From: Woeseia sp034521225
GTDB taxonomy: Bacteria > Pseudomonadota > Gammaproteobacteria > Steroidobacterales > Woeseiaceae
Reading direction: 5' to 3'
DNA length: 64,000 bases
Assembly: GCA_034521225.1 (NCBI GenBank)
Contig: JAXHMR010000014.1
Span: 1 to 64,000 of the forward strand
Shown here: positions 44,740 to 54,723 of the stretch, in pieces
Position numbering within the stretch: the stretch's first letter is position 1
Layout of the letters: the number at the start of each line of letters is the position of its first letter
The notes under the pieces: model-generated
The model's database searches: none
What the model was told of the DNA's origin: nothing
Seen by the model: only the letters and a program-made list of their open reading frames with translations
Position numbers and translations under genes: made by a program

Positions 44740-45441
44740 TCAGTGTCCGGCCAGCTCAAAACGGCTGCCGGGATGGTGCAGGCGGGCAAAACTGACCGCC
44801 CTGCCGTGCGCCCACGTGCGGCGCGTCACGACGAGGCACGGCTCGCCGGCCTCCATGTCGAGATGCTTTCGCACCGCGGCGTCAGGCAGCGCCGCGCGTA
44901 CGACCTGCTCTGCCTCCTGCAGCGGTGCAATTGCCGTAAGGTATGCTCCGGGCGTTATTGAGTTGAAGTCCTGCTCAAGGAAATCGGGCGCGAAATCCGC
45001 GACGACGTAACGGTTCTCAAGTTGCATCGGAATGTCATTTTCCGTGTGCGTCAGCAGCACGTGGAAAACATCGCTACCTTCCGGCAATTGCAATGCGCGG
45101 GCAATCTCGCCGCGGGCGTGCTGCCGCGAGCGCCGGATCTCCCGTGCCGCATGCCGGTGACCGCGATCGGCAATCTCGTCAGCGATGTTCCGCACCTCGA
45201 GCACGTGGGACGCCGCGCGCATGTCGGCGACAAACGTGCCGACGCCGGCAATGCGCTCGACGTAACCTTCGTCATGCAGCTCCCGTAGCGCGCGGTTCGC
45301 CGTCATGCGCGACACGTTGAATGACTCGGCCAATTCGTTTTCCGACGGTACGCGGTCGCGCGGTGCGAGCTCACCATTTGCGATGTTCGCGATAATGCCG
45401 TTTTTCAATTGCCGGTAGCGTGGCAGCGGTCTTGCGGCCAT
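44740..45441 (-). CDS. hutC: histidine utilisation repressor (GntR/HutC family)
   Basis: Represses hut genes until urocanate binds. The N-terminal GntR winged helix-turn-helix (residues 8-75) contains RVPSENELAESFNVSRMTANRALREL; the C-terminal UTRA effector domain includes QLENRYVVADFAPDFLEQDF. 233 residues, normal, frame intact. Its ATG overlaps the hutF stop as TGATG. A palindromic site matching HutC operators lies upstream of hutF at 46819-46828. Confidence 0.93.
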   Translation of the reverse strand: MAARPLPRYRQLKNGIIANIANGELAPRDRVPSENELAESFNVSRMTANRALRELHDEGYVERIAGVGTFVADMRAASHVLEVRNIADEIADRGHRHAAREIRRSRQHARGEIARALQLPEGSDVFHVLLTHTENDIPMQLENRYVVADFAPDFLEQDFNSITPGAYLTAIAPLQEAEQVVRAALPDAAVRKHLDMEAGEPCLVVTRRTWAHGRAVSFARLHHPGSRFELAGH

Positions 45442-46799
45442 CAGGCTTCACCCTCCTGCAGGCCGCCAAGCACGCGAGCGAACTCGCGTCGCGCCTCCTC
45501 AGCGCCAACGTGACGGCCATCGATCACACGCCACTCGCCATTGACCATGATGCGTTCGATCGGCAATGCGTAACCGGAAAACACCAGGGCATCGAGCAAA
45601 GACGCAGCAAAGTGCCCAAGCAGCATCGGGTCATCGTCGTCGAGCACCATCAGGTCGGCTGCCTGCCCCGGCGAGATGGAACCGGACGCCGTGCCACCCG
45701 CGAGCGCGCCGCCGGCCGCCGCACGCTCGAACAGGCTGCAACCGGTGCTGCGGCTGCCGATCGCGGCGATATTGCGCTGTTCGGCAATCAGCCGCTGGCC
45801 GTATTCGAGCCAGCGCAGCTCCTCGAACGGGTTGATTGAAATATGGCTGTCCGAGCCGATGGCGATACGGCCGCCGGCTTCGAGATAACGCGGCAGCGGA
45901 AACAGGCCGTCGCCGAGATTGGCTTCGGTGCTCGGGCAAAGGCAGACAACGGCGCCGGACGCGGCAAGTGCTGACACTTCTTCATCGTCGATATGGGTTG
46001 CGTGCACGAGGCACCAGTGCTGATCCAGGTCATGCCGTTCCATCAGCCAGCGCACCGGGCGGCGGTGACGTATCGCGAGACTTTGTTCGACTTCGCGGCG
46101 CTGCTCGGCAATGTGGACGTGCATCGGCACACGGTCGGCCGAGGCAGCCGCGGCAATTACAGACAGCGATGCCTCGGTGACGGCCCGCAAACTGTGCACA
46201 CCGAGCCCGACGACAATGTCATCGCCGGCCAGATCCCGGCAGCGTTGGTAATGCTTAAGCAATCCATCCGCCGTGTGCGCGAACCGTTGCTGCTCACATG
46301 ATAACGGCGCGTCGTCGAATCCGCCGCGTTCGTAGAGTACCGGGACGTACGTCAGCCGGATGCCGCTGTCCGCGGCCGCCCGGCGCAATGCCTCGAACAT
46401 CGCTTCATTGGCATCGCCGCCCGGCTCGCTGTGCAGGTAATGGAATTCCGCGACCGACGTGTAGCCGCTTGCCAGCATTTCGGTGTAGGCCTGGCGCGCG
46501 ATTGCGGTCAGCGCGTCCGCGTCGATGCGCGCGGCGAGGCGGTACATGCGCTCGCGCCAGGTCCAGAAGTTGTCACGGTCGGACGGTGAGCGCTCCTCGG
46601 TATGCCCCGCCAACGCGCGCTGGAAGGCGTGGCTGTGCGCATTGCACAGACCGGGCAAAACAATCCCGGCCGCGAATGCGCCGCCATCGGGCACTGCCGG
46701 CGTACTAACCGCGCTGATGCGGCCGTCATCGACATCGATGGCGACGCCGCTTTTCCAGCCGTCCGGCAGCAGGGCTTTGCGGGCGTGAATGCGAGGCAC
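45441..46799 (-). CDS. hutF: formimidoylglutamate deiminase
   Basis: Fourth step: N-formimidoylglutamate to N-formylglutamate and ammonia. Its presence with hutG defines the five-step pathway. Amidohydrolase fold: metal-binding GLCNAHSHAFQRALAG near residue 65, YTSVAEFHYLH, the His in HVHIAEQ, VHATHIDDEE and the Asp in AIGSDSHISINPFEELR. About 452 residues, normal, intact. GTG at 46799 is preferred because GGAG lies eight bases upstream and the family start aligns there. First gene of the leftward hut operon. Confidence 0.92.
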   Translation of the reverse strand: MPRIHARKALLPDGWKSGVAIDVDDGRISAVSTPAVPDGGAFAAGIVLPGLCNAHSHAFQRALAGHTEERSPSDRDNFWTWRERMYRLAARIDADALTAIARQAYTEMLASGYTSVAEFHYLHSEPGGDANEAMFEALRRAAADSGIRLTYVPVLYERGGFDDAPLSCEQQRFAHTADGLLKHYQRCRDLAGDDIVVGLGVHSLRAVTEASLSVIAAAASADRVPMHVHIAEQRREVEQSLAIRHRRPVRWLMERHDLDQHWCLVHATHIDDEEVSALAASGAVVCLCPSTEANLGDGLFPLPRYLEAGGRIAIGSDSHISINPFEELRWLEYGQRLIAEQRNIAAIGSRSTGCSLFERAAAGGALAGGTASGSISPGQAADLMVLDDDDPMLLGHFAASLLDALVFSGYALPIERIMVNGEWRVIDGRHVGAEEARREFARVLGGLQEGEA

Positions 46800-46818
46800 A
46801 GCAGGAGCTCCGTTTAGT

Positions 46819-46828
46819 TGTATATACA
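46819..46828. promoter_or_regulatory. predicted HutC operator
   Basis: A perfect palindrome, tgtatataca (context agttgtatatacaggt), lies in the 79-base gap between divergent hutF and hutI. It matches the core of known HutC operators in enterics and pseudomonads. One repressor dimer here could block both promoters. Confidence 0.75.
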
Positions 46829-46878
46829 GGTTAGAGCATGCTACCGTTGTTTGCAATGTAGGCAGCCGGGGGCGCGTG

Positions 46879-48213
46879 ATGGCCGAATGGGATTTGCTGT
46901 TGACGGATGTGCGGCTCGCGACGCTCCGTGCCGGCGGCGAGCCCTATGGCGTCATTGAAAACGGCGCACTGGCCGTCGCCAACGGTGTGATCGCTTGGCT
47001 CGGCCCGGCCGCCGAATTACCGGCAGGGACGGCCCGCGAGGTCCGGTCCGGCGGCGGGCGCTGGCTGACGCCGGCACTGATCGACTGTCACACGCATCTG
47101 CTGTTTGGCGGCGACCGGGCGCGGGAATTCGAGCAACGGCTCGAAGGCGCGAGTTACGAAGAGATCGCCCGGGCCGGCGGCGGCATCATGTCGACGGTAC
47201 GCAGAACCCGTGCTGCTGACGACGACACTTTACTGGACGCCGCGGCCCGGCGACTGCTGAGCCTGCGCCGCGACGGTGTCGCGACCGTGGAAATCAAATC
47301 CGGTTACGGCCTGGATCTCGAAACGGAATTGCGGCTGTTGCGGCTCGCGAGACGGCTGGGCGAACAATGCGGCATGACGGTGCGGACGACGTTTCTTGGC
47401 GCGCATGCCGTGCCGGCGGAACACGCCGGCAATGCAGACCGGTATATCGACTTTATCTGTGACGAAGTCCTGCCGGCGGTGCACGCGGAGAAACTCGCCG
47501 ATGCCGTCGATGCGTACTGCGAGTCGATTGCGTTCTCGGTAGACCAGGTAACGCGCGTCTTTGAGTGTGCCGCCCGCTACGGCCTGCCCGTCAAGCTGCA
47601 TGCGGACCAGTTGAGCGACAGCGGCGGCGCAACGCTTGCCGCACGATTCGGCGCGCTATCGGCTGATCACCTTGAGTACACGCCGGCAACAAGCATCGCG
47701 CAACTCGCTGCTGCCGGGAGCGTCGCCGTCATGTTGCCGGGTGCGTTCGTCACGTTGCGCGAGACGCAAGTACCGCCCATCGACGAACTGCGAAAACACG
47801 CCGTGCCGCTCGCGCTTGCAACCGACTGCAATCCAGGCACATCGCCGGTGTGTTCACTGCTGATGATGCTGCCGCTTGCAGCCAGCCAGTTTCGCATGAC
47901 GCCGGAAGAATGCCTCGCCGGCGTGACCCGCAACGGGGCACGTGCGCTGGGTCTTGACGACCGCGGCACGCTCGAGACCGGCAAACGCGCGGACCTCGCG
48001 CTGTGGGACATAGGTCACCCGCGCGAATTGAGCTACTGGATGGGCCTGAACCCACTTGCAGCACTTTATATAGCCGGAACCGAAGCTAATAAAATGCCAT
48101 CACGCTACGCCCGTATTCATGAACGCACCGGGGCTCACCACCGGCCTTACGCTGTGGCGGAGCGTCCATGCGCACGCGGCTGGCAGGGCTTTTCGGGGAC
48201 AGTTCGGTGGTGA
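46879..48213 (+). CDS. hutI: imidazolonepropionase, C-terminus uncertain
   Basis: Third step: imidazolonepropionate to formimidoylglutamate. Amidohydrolase with the metal site DCHTHLLFGGDRA near residue 70, SGYGLDLETE, GAHAVPAEH, KLHADQLSDSGG and the Asp in LATDCNPGTSP. The conserved body ends at GLNPLAALYIAG near residue 400. The remaining 40 residues read antisense into the nitroreductase gene and are not HutI-like, so the natural stop near 48090 was probably lost to a frameshift. The ATG at 46879 fits the family start. It is transcribed away from hutF with shared control. Confidence 0.9.
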   Translation: MAEWDLLLTDVRLATLRAGGEPYGVIENGALAVANGVIAWLGPAAELPAGTAREVRSGGGRWLTPALIDCHTHLLFGGDRAREFEQRLEGASYEEIARAGGGIMSTVRRTRAADDDTLLDAAARRLLSLRRDGVATVEIKSGYGLDLETELRLLRLARRLGEQCGMTVRTTFLGAHAVPAEHAGNADRYIDFICDEVLPAVHAEKLADAVDAYCESIAFSVDQVTRVFECAARYGLPVKLHADQLSDSGGATLAARFGALSADHLEYTPATSIAQLAAAGSVAVMLPGAFVTLRETQVPPIDELRKHAVPLALATDCNPGTSPVCSLLMMLPLAASQFRMTPEECLAGVTRNGARALGLDDRGTLETGKRADLALWDIGHPRELSYWMGLNPLAALYIAGTEANKMPSRYARIHERTGAHHRPYAVAERPCARGWQGFSGTVRW

Positions 48214-48776
48214 TGTCGGCCACGTCGCGGCGCGTCTGTTGCGGCGTGATCTTCGGGTAACCGTAAAAAATCAGGCCGACGACAAACTCGCTCCCAGCGA
48301 TCCGCGCCAAGCAGGTCGAAAAACCGCGCGTCACGAATGATCGGCCCGGTTGCCCACTTTGACGCAAGACCGGCCTCGGACAGGTACAGCATCAGGTTCT
48401 GGATCGCGCAGCAACAGCTGGCGTAATCTTCCTGCTCGAGCAGCTTGTCCTCCGAGCGCCGGCACGTGACAACCAGCCAGCCCGGACGCTCGGCGGCGGC
48501 TTCGGCCTTGAAGTCGCCTTTCTTCTCACCCTTGCGCTCGGTTACCACTACGCGGGTCAGTTCGACGGCCCCGGCGATTGCATTTTCTCCAAGGACATAA
48601 AAATGCCACGGTTCCGTGACGTGGTGATTCGGGGCCCACCGCGCAACCTCGATCGCATCCAGTATCACCTGGCGGCTGACCGGCTGCTTCAGGAACAGGT
48701 TGATCGTACGTCGTGCACGTAGGCGCTCTGCCAGCCGCCGCAACGGCTTTTTTGTGTCATCCACCGGTTCCTTCAC
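48086..48776 (-). CDS. nitroreductase family protein, one frameshift
   Basis: FMN-dependent NAD(P)H oxidoreductase of the YdjA-like type. The FMN-binding RRTINLFLKQPV is near the start, followed by ARWAPNHHVTEPWHFYVLG. The active-site region has EQEDYASCCCAIQNLMLYLSEAG, with ASKWATGPIIRD. After a frameshift near 48300 the end reads FYGYPKITPQQTRRDVADITTEL, where the family normally stops; about 35 more residues run antisense into hutI, so a stop has probably been lost. The GTG at 48776 overlaps the thiolase stop (TAGTG). Confidence 0.8.
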
Positions 48777-50006
48777 TACGCGCGCTCGATGATCATCGCG
48801 ATGCCCTGTCCGACGCCGATGCACATTGTGCACAGTGCGTAGCGGCCGCCACTGCGCTTGAGCTGGCGTGCCGCCGTCGTCACGAGGCGCGCACCGGACA
48901 TGCCCAGCGGATGCCCAAGCGCGATTGCCCCGCCATTTGGATTGACATGCGGCGCGTCGTCATCGACACCCAGTTCGCGCAATACGGCGAGACCCTGTGC
49001 GGCGAATGCCTCATTGAGTTCGATCACATCCATCTGGTTGACCGTCAGACCCGCAAGCTTCAGCACCTTTCGGCTGGCGGGTACAGGCCCGATGCCCATG
49101 ACACGTGGCTCGACGCCCGCCGACGCCCAGGCGACGACTCTTGCCAGCGGCTCGAGGCCGTGATCCCTGGCCGCCGCGTCCGATGCCAGCAGCAACGCGC
49201 AGGCTCCGTCGTTGATGCCGGAGGCGTTCCCGGCCGTGACGGCTGCCGTCCTCGCGGAACGAGCGGGCGCAGCTTCGGCCAGCGCCTCGATCGTGGAAGT
49301 CAGCGCGCGGATGCTCGTCGGTATCGACGACGAGCGGCGTCGCCGCTTGCCGCTGCGGTATCGTCACGGCAACGATCTCCGTGGCCGAGCACGGCCTGCA
49401 TCCATTGCGCTGACTGCGGCCTTGGATCTGGCTCGCGAAGCGCGAAAGCGGTCCTGGGCCGTCGCGCGACACGTTGTAGTCGGCTCGGCGACGTTCTCGC
49501 CGTTCTCCGCCATCGAATCGACGCCGTACTGTCTTTCGAGCTCGCGATTGATAAAACGCCAGCCAAGTGTCGTGTCGTGCGACTTCGCGCCTTGCGACTG
49601 AAACGCCGCGGTCTCGGCCTTGGGCATGACGAAGGGCGCCCGCGACATCGATTCGACGCCGCCGGCGATCACCAGTTCGATCTCGCGCCGTCCCGGATGG
49701 CGCGCGCGCGCGATGCCGGTGGCGTTCATGCCGGAACCGCACAGCCGGTTGACCGTCGACGCCCGGCACGCTCGGGTCCGGCAGGCCGGCAAGCAACAGC
49801 GACATGCGCGCTACATTACGATTGTCCTCGCCCGCCTGGTTGGCGCAGCCGTAGACGACGTCGTCGATTGCCGCACTGTCGAGCGAGGGGTTGCGTTCCA
49901 TCAGCGCTCGCACGGGTATGGCAGCGAGATCATCGGTACGCACTGCGGACAGGGCGCCGCCGTAACGGCCTATGGGGGTGCGTACGGTGTAGCCAGATCC
50001 ATGCAT
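48776..50006 (-). CDS. acetyl-CoA acetyltransferase / 3-oxoadipyl-CoA thiolase, multiply frameshifted
   Basis: Thiolase that cleaves 3-oxoacyl-CoA with CoA. N-terminal TPIGRYGGALSAVRTDDL and ANQAGEDNRNVARM are followed, after a frame change near 49770, by the acyl-accepting Cys in VNRLCGSGMNATG, GGVESMSRAPFV and SMAENGENVA. The C-terminal piece (48776-49195) has the catalytic His in NPNGGAIALGHPLGMSGAR and Cys in CIGVGQG. At least three frame changes. About 410 residues. GGVESMSRAP and SMAExAENVA resemble PcaF-type thiolases, but the substrate is not certain. Confidence 0.85.
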
Positions 50007-50019
50007 CAGTCATACTGCT

Positions 50020-51334
50020 TCAGTCCTCGGTGGTTTTTGTGGCAGCGGGCGCCCGGTCATAGGAGCGGCCGAGCAGCGCGCCAGTCAGCGCCCAAAGCGC
50101 GGCAATCGCGGCGGCGATTATAGCAATGCCGGAAAGCCCCAGGCTGAAAGTGGCCGCGATGGCGGTATAGGCCCACGCGGTCACCATGTCGCCGCCGCGA
50201 TAGACGACGATGTCGATGACCGGTTTCGCCTTGTAACGCCGCTCCTGGTCCACCAGCGTAAACAGCATCTCGCGCCCGGGCCGCGTGATCGCGTAATTAC
50301 CCACGCGCCGCGCAACCTGTATTGCCACCAGTACTGCGAGTATCGGCGAAGCGGCAACAATCGCCCAGCCACCGACCATCAGGACAGGTACCAGCGCGAG
50401 TGTCGTGCTCATGCCGAACCGCACCGCGAGGCGGCCGGTGCCGAACAGCGCAATCAGGATCGTCAGTACATTGATAACGAGATCGATTCCGCCCCAGATA
50501 CGGGTTCGCGTTTCGCGCTCGAACTCACGCAACAGGTCACGAAGCTCGAAATAGAAGAACGTATTCATCATGACGTACAGCAGGATGAACAGCGCAATAC
50601 CGAGCAGGTACGGATCGCGCACCAGCAGCATGAAGCCGGAAAACGGGTTCCGGCCGAGCCTCACCTGCTTGCTCAGGTCCGCCTGCAGTGCGTCGTTACC
50701 GAGATCGGTGACCTTGAGCCGGTCGAGCACCCGGATAATCGGTACCGGCACCAGCAGCAGCGCCGCCGAGATCAGCATCAGGTTATTGGTGCCGATACTG
50801 TCAGCGAAAAAAGTCGGAACGATCGGACCGACGATTGCACCGGCGCTTGCACCGGTGGCAATGACGGCAAACAATCGTGGTGCCTGCTCCTTGTTGAACA
50901 GGCCGGACATGAAACTCCAGAACACCGATACATGAAACAGGCTGAAAACACTCAGCCAGACGTAAAAAGTCTTGTCGGCCCACGTGGGGTCCGGTAACAG
51001 CGACGAGCCGAAGTAGAAACCGACGAACGTTGCGGCGAAGAAAATGTAGACACCCGGCACCAGCCGCCTGAAACGCACGTGCGGAATGATGGCGCCGTAC
51101 AGGGATACCGCCAGAACACTGAAACCAAACGTCGCGGTCCACAGCCAGCTCAGCTCCGCATCCGTCCATTCGCTCGACAGTGCATCGCGTACCGGCCTCC
51201 AGGATGAAATACGCAGCCATCAGGATGAATACGAACGAAAAGGACAGCAGTGTTGCTTTCAGTTCGTGCGGCTCGATTTTGGTCGCCGCCCGGATCGCGT
51301 TCTTCAGCGGGCTCTCGCCCGGTTTTGTTGCCAT
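50020..51334 (-). CDS. MFS / NTP-NDP exchange transporter-like membrane protein, one frameshift
   Basis: Polytopic inner-membrane protein with about 12 predicted helices. The N-terminal piece (51334 to 51190) includes the first helix (LLSFSFVFILMAAYFILE); the frame shifts near 51180 and the long remainder is intact. VFWSFMSGLFNKEQAPRLFAVIATGASAGAIVGP and the RPGREMLFTLVDQERRYKAKPVIDIVVYRGGD block resemble the AAA/Npt-like (Tlc) fold, whose bacterial free-living members have unknown substrates. About 438 residues. Thirteen bases upstream of the thiolase gene start, same strand. Confidence 0.7.
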
Positions 51335-51374
51335 CACTGGCCTCCGTCAGCTGCAGTCGTTGATCGGTCCTGGC

Positions 51375-52028
51375 TCAGAATATCCACCAGCCGGAATCGA
51401 GATCGTCCTCGCAGCGCTTAAGCTGCGCGCCCCACTCTTTTGCACGGTACTCAACCTGGCGCGCCACATTCTTAAGCCAGCGCTTCGAACGGTATGACTT
51501 CCGCTGCCAGCCGGTGTGGCCCTCATGGTAGGCGAGATGCTGGTTCAGGATCCACTTCGAGATGCCCAGGGCGCTTTGTGACCGGTTGGTATACCAGCCG
51601 ACAAAATCGATGGCGTCGCCAAAATCATCGCGATAGGCAAAGCGATGACCGGTATCGTCCCGGTACCAGTTCCATGTGCTGTCCAGCGCCTGCGCATAGC
51701 CGTAGGCATCGGATGGACGTTTCCACGGAATAAAACCCAGGAGCTTCGTGCGCGGCGGCCGTGCATCGAAGCGGAATGATGATTCCTGGCGGACAATTGC
51801 CATCTGCACATGCACCGGCGTGCCCCACTTCTTTTCCGACTTCTTCGCCTCTTTGTACCAGCTGCCCTTTTCTTCAAATATCGCGCAAAGATTCTCGATA
51901 TTGCCGGGCGGTGTCGTCGCACAGGCGGCAGCGAGCACCAGCCACCCGATGCAGAGCGTCAGTATCGCCAGGCGATGGACGACCGCACTTCTGGAGCAGA
52001 GCGCCCTGTTGCACATGCGTCGGAGCAT
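51375..52028 (-). CDS. lytic transglycosylase-like lipoprotein
   Basis: About 217-residue lipoprotein with a signal ending in the lipobox LAAAC. It has an SLT-like domain: the catalytic Glu is in VRQESSFRFDARP near residue 85, followed by AYGYAQALDSTW and AYHEGHTGW, matching family positions ESx, AxGLxQ and YNxG. It likely trims peptidoglycan at the outer membrane. The ATG at 52028 (or the one at 52016) is preferred over a GTG at 52049. The frame is intact. The transporter starts 40 bases after its stop. Confidence 0.82.
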   Translation of the reverse strand: MLRRMCNRALCSRSAVVHRLAILTLCIGWLVLAAACATTPPGNIENLCAIFEEKGSWYKEAKKSEKKWGTPVHVQMAIVRQESSFRFDARPPRTKLLGFIPWKRPSDAYGYAQALDSTWNWYRDDTGHRFAYRDDFGDAIDFVGWYTNRSQSALGISKWILNQHLAYHEGHTGWQRKSYRSKRWLKNVARQVEYRAKEWGAQLKRCEDDLDSGWWIF

Positions 52029-52188
52029 TGACACGAAAACCGTAACCACCCGCTACTGCATCAGTATAACCGCATGCTTTTGTCGCTTGCATTGCAAAGC
52101 GCCGCCGCAGCCCGGTCAAATGCTGGCAATAAACCTGGCATCCGGCTACCGTTGGCGAGTCAGGAGGATCCCGATCAAGGAGATTGCC

Positions 52189-52777
52189 GTGTCTGACCCG
52201 AAGAAACCGCCCGGGCGCCGGCAGTGACGAGCGACGGGTACAGACGGACGATCGTGGCCGCTCGGTATGGGTAGGCACGATAGAGACGGCCGAGCTCGAA
52301 ATAGTCTCGACGCAAATGCTGAAAACGCTGCTGGACTCGGCCGACGCGGGCAACCGCAAGCAGGTTGAGCAGCTTGCCAGCCGTGACGACGAAGGCTTCC
52401 TGGCCCGTAACGCCGCCACCGGCCACTTCCAGATCATCGACGACACCGACCTGCAGGCGATATTGAACCAGCAGAAGGAGTCGGCGCCGGCGCCACGGCC
52501 CGACAGCACCGACGAGTCAACGCTGGTCTCCGATAGCGACGAGAACGAACTGTCGCTGGTCAGCACTCAGGCATTACGAAAAATTCTGGGCGAAAGTACC
52601 GGCGAAAAGCGCAAAGCTCGCGCAACCCCCGATGCGAAGAATTCAGCCGCGACGACGCCGGCGGGTTTGATCCTCGCGACGCTGGCTCGTGTGCCCCGTC
52701 ATCGCCGTCATCGGTGGCGAGGCTGCCGCAGGCAGCCGTGGCGACCTCGTTCCGATTGGCAGAGCGGTGATCGGTGA
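52189..52777 (+). CDS. hypothetical protein with three copies of a short motif, frameshifted
   Basis: I do not recognise a family. A GTG at 52189 has AAGGAG seven bases upstream and starts VSDPKKPPGRR; a one-base shift near 52225 joins the main frame. The body is hydrophilic, without signal or membrane segment, and carries three related 15-residue segments: LEIVSTQMLKTLLDS, FQIIDDTDLQAILNQ and LSLVSTQALRKILGE (about residues 42, 85 and 125). These resemble short amphipathic binding helices. The last 30 residues come from a diverged REP copy, so the natural C-terminus is uncertain. It diverges from the transglycosylase gene. Confidence 0.5.
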
Positions 52778-52804
52778 CGAGATCCGCCTGCGCTGCCGCG
52801 ATGC
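52698..52804. repeat. diverged REP-like inverted pair
   Basis: Starts gtcatcgccgtcatcggtgg and gives cgtggcgacctcgttccgattggcagag, recalling the cluster at 19691 (including the shared ttggcagagc spacer). It ends with a complementary unit (cgagatccgcctgcgctgcc). It is more diverged than the other copies. It overlaps the 3' end of the hypothetical gene and abuts the end of the converging kinase gene. Confidence 0.55.
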
Positions 52805-52810
52805 ACGGAG

Positions 52811-53830
52811 TCACACGTCTGCCGCAATCGCACCAGGTACTCCACCCGCGCTCGATTCCCTGAGCGCCGCTTCGCCGAGGTACTCGTCACCCTGCCCGCG
52901 CTGTGTCACGCGCCAGTGCAATATCGCGACGGTAGCCGCCAACCGCGTGCTGATGAGATCATAGAGCAGGTCGGTTTCCGTCTCGTCGAGCGCCGAGATC
53001 TGGTGATAGCCGGCGACGAACTCTGCAATCCACTTGAGCACATCGGCATCGGGTGTTCGCAAATAGGATGCCGCGACGGCGACATCAACGATTAGCGGTG
53101 CATGCAGCATGTCGCCGAAATCGATGATGCCGGCCATGCGATCGGGGCGTCCGGGCTCTACCAGTACGTTCGCCGGATTCAAATCGTTGTGCACGACCTG
53201 CGCGCGCAGTGACCCGTATATCGGCAGTACCCGCTGTACAAAGCCGTCGATCACAGCGGCAACGACACCTCGCAGCCCCTCGTCGCCAATACAATGCAGC
53301 AAGTCGCGCAATATCGGTGCCCGCCGCATATCCCACAACAGCGCCTGTGACGAGCCGGCATGCTCGAATCCCTCAAGGGCACGCGCCAGTTTGGCAAGAC
53401 CGGCGCCGAGGTCCCGACAGAGCGGTGCGCTGAGCGTGTCGGTATCGAGCGGCTGTCCCGGTACGTAGCTGACGAGCCGTGTGACGTGCACGTTGTCGTT
53501 CAGTGCCAGTTCGAAATGGCTGCGTCCGTCGCGTGTCGGGATGATCCGTGGAACGCCGAAGCCGGCCGGCGGACGGGATGCAATATGCTCGAGTGCCCGT
53601 ATCTGGAACTCGGTAACGACCGAAGCCTCTGCCGCGTTGGCAATCTTCAGTACGTAGCGTGTGCCATCGGCAAGTTTCAGCAGAAAGTTCTGGTCGCGCT
53701 CGCTGGTCAGCGGCGTCGCCTCTGCCTCGATCCCGTAGTATTCGGCGGCTATCGTACGGGCCTGGTCCCGGCCCAGTGCCGGCGGCACGGCGGCGATAAC
53801 GGTTAGCGGGTTGTCAGTTTCCTGCATCAT
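52811..53830 (-). CDS. aminoglycoside-phosphotransferase-fold kinase (hydroxylysine kinase-like)
   Basis: 339-residue small-molecule kinase. The N-lobe lysine is in TRYVLKIANAAE near residue 62; the catalytic loop is VVHNDLNPANVLV near 215, and the metal-binding Asp is in GIIDFGDM. The NDLNPxN and IDFGD forms and the EADxxSERDQNFLL-like N-terminal block (LTSERDQNFLLK) resemble AGPHD1/hydroxylysine kinases and the kinase part of kinase-aminotransferase fusions, rather than antibiotic kinases. The substrate is unproven. The frame is intact. No aminotransferase is adjacent. Confidence 0.78.
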   Translation of the reverse strand: MMQETDNPLTVIAAVPPALGRDQARTIAAEYYGIEAEATPLTSERDQNFLLKLADGTRYVLKIANAAEASVVTEFQIRALEHIASRPPAGFGVPRIIPTRDGRSHFELALNDNVHVTRLVSYVPGQPLDTDTLSAPLCRDLGAGLAKLARALEGFEHAGSSQALLWDMRRAPILRDLLHCIGDEGLRGVVAAVIDGFVQRVLPIYGSLRAQVVHNDLNPANVLVEPGRPDRMAGIIDFGDMLHAPLIVDVAVAASYLRTPDADVLKWIAEFVAGYHQISALDETETDLLYDLISTRLAATVAILHWRVTQRGQGDEYLGEAALRESSAGGVPGAIAADV

Positions 53831-54115
53831 GGCTGGCCTCGTTCCGGCAGATTCGAAAAAAGCTCAGAAAAACAAGGGCGACCAAGACTTTTGCAGAGCA
53901 CGCACAGTATGGTCGCGGCGCCATTTGCCGGCAACCCGGTACTGCGCCGCGGCGCACCGGCGCATGGCCGGGAGCGCATGTTCCGTATACAATCATGGCT
54001 CTTCGATGCCGGGGCCGCGCAGGTGGCCGGCCGCAAATGCCGAGAGATTCGGCAAAGCGGATATGGGTGCCGGGGTCGAACGTCACCTAATATATAAAGA
54101 TAAGGACGGTTAGCT

Positions 54116-54680
54116 ATGCCTCTGGATATCACATTCACACTGAGCGATCAGGATCTCGATCATTTCCAGGATATCGTCGACAAGGCCAAGGCGGCCATGA
54201 AGAACGAGCTGGACGACAAGGAAGTCGAGGAGGCGGCCCGCAAGCTGATAGACGAAGCCCGCGCGGCGTCCGACCTTCCGGAGTTCATCGCTGATCGGCT
54301 ATCGAAGTTGCAGGTTGTCATCAACATGCTGGGCGATACGGAATGGAAGCTCGGTGATGAGGACCGCAAGCGGGTGCTCGGCGCCCTCGTCTACTTCTGC
54401 CATGCCGAGGATGTCATTCCCGACTCGGTACCGGGCCTCGGTTTCCTCGATGACGCCATATACGTCGAACTCGTACTGCGTGAGCTGAAAGCGGAAATCA
54501 GCTGGTCAGGGATCCTGCAACTATCGCATTGCAGAGGAGAACCGGCGGCGCGAACAGGGCAAGGACCCGCAAGTCGACCGTGAAGAATGGCTGGCCGACA
54601 AGCGCGCCACGTTGCACAGCCGCATGCGCAAGCGACGCCGCGACTATTCGTCCGGCGGTGGCTGGCGGATGCGCTGGTAG
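54116..54680 (+). CDS. YkvA-type DUF1232 protein, one frameshift
   Basis: About 187-residue protein. The N-terminal half is charged and helical. The DUF1232 core ALVYFCHAEDVIPDSVPGLGFLDDAIYVELV is clear near residue 95. After a shift near 54510 the C-terminus reads CNYRIAEENRRREQGKDP, then a very basic tail with HSRMRKRRRDYSS and stop at 54680. Function unknown; the core usually forms a hydrophobic hairpin. The 285 bases before it show no feature I can name. Confidence 0.75.
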
Positions 54681-54723
54681 CAGCCGGCCGATACGGGCCC
54701 GCGGAACCATTCGCGGGCACCAC

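Noticed and set aside
53831..54115. Gene in the gap between the kinase and the DUF1232 gene
   Set aside because: Frames here are short, of skewed composition, and lack ribosome binding sites or motifs; I see nothing in this stretch.
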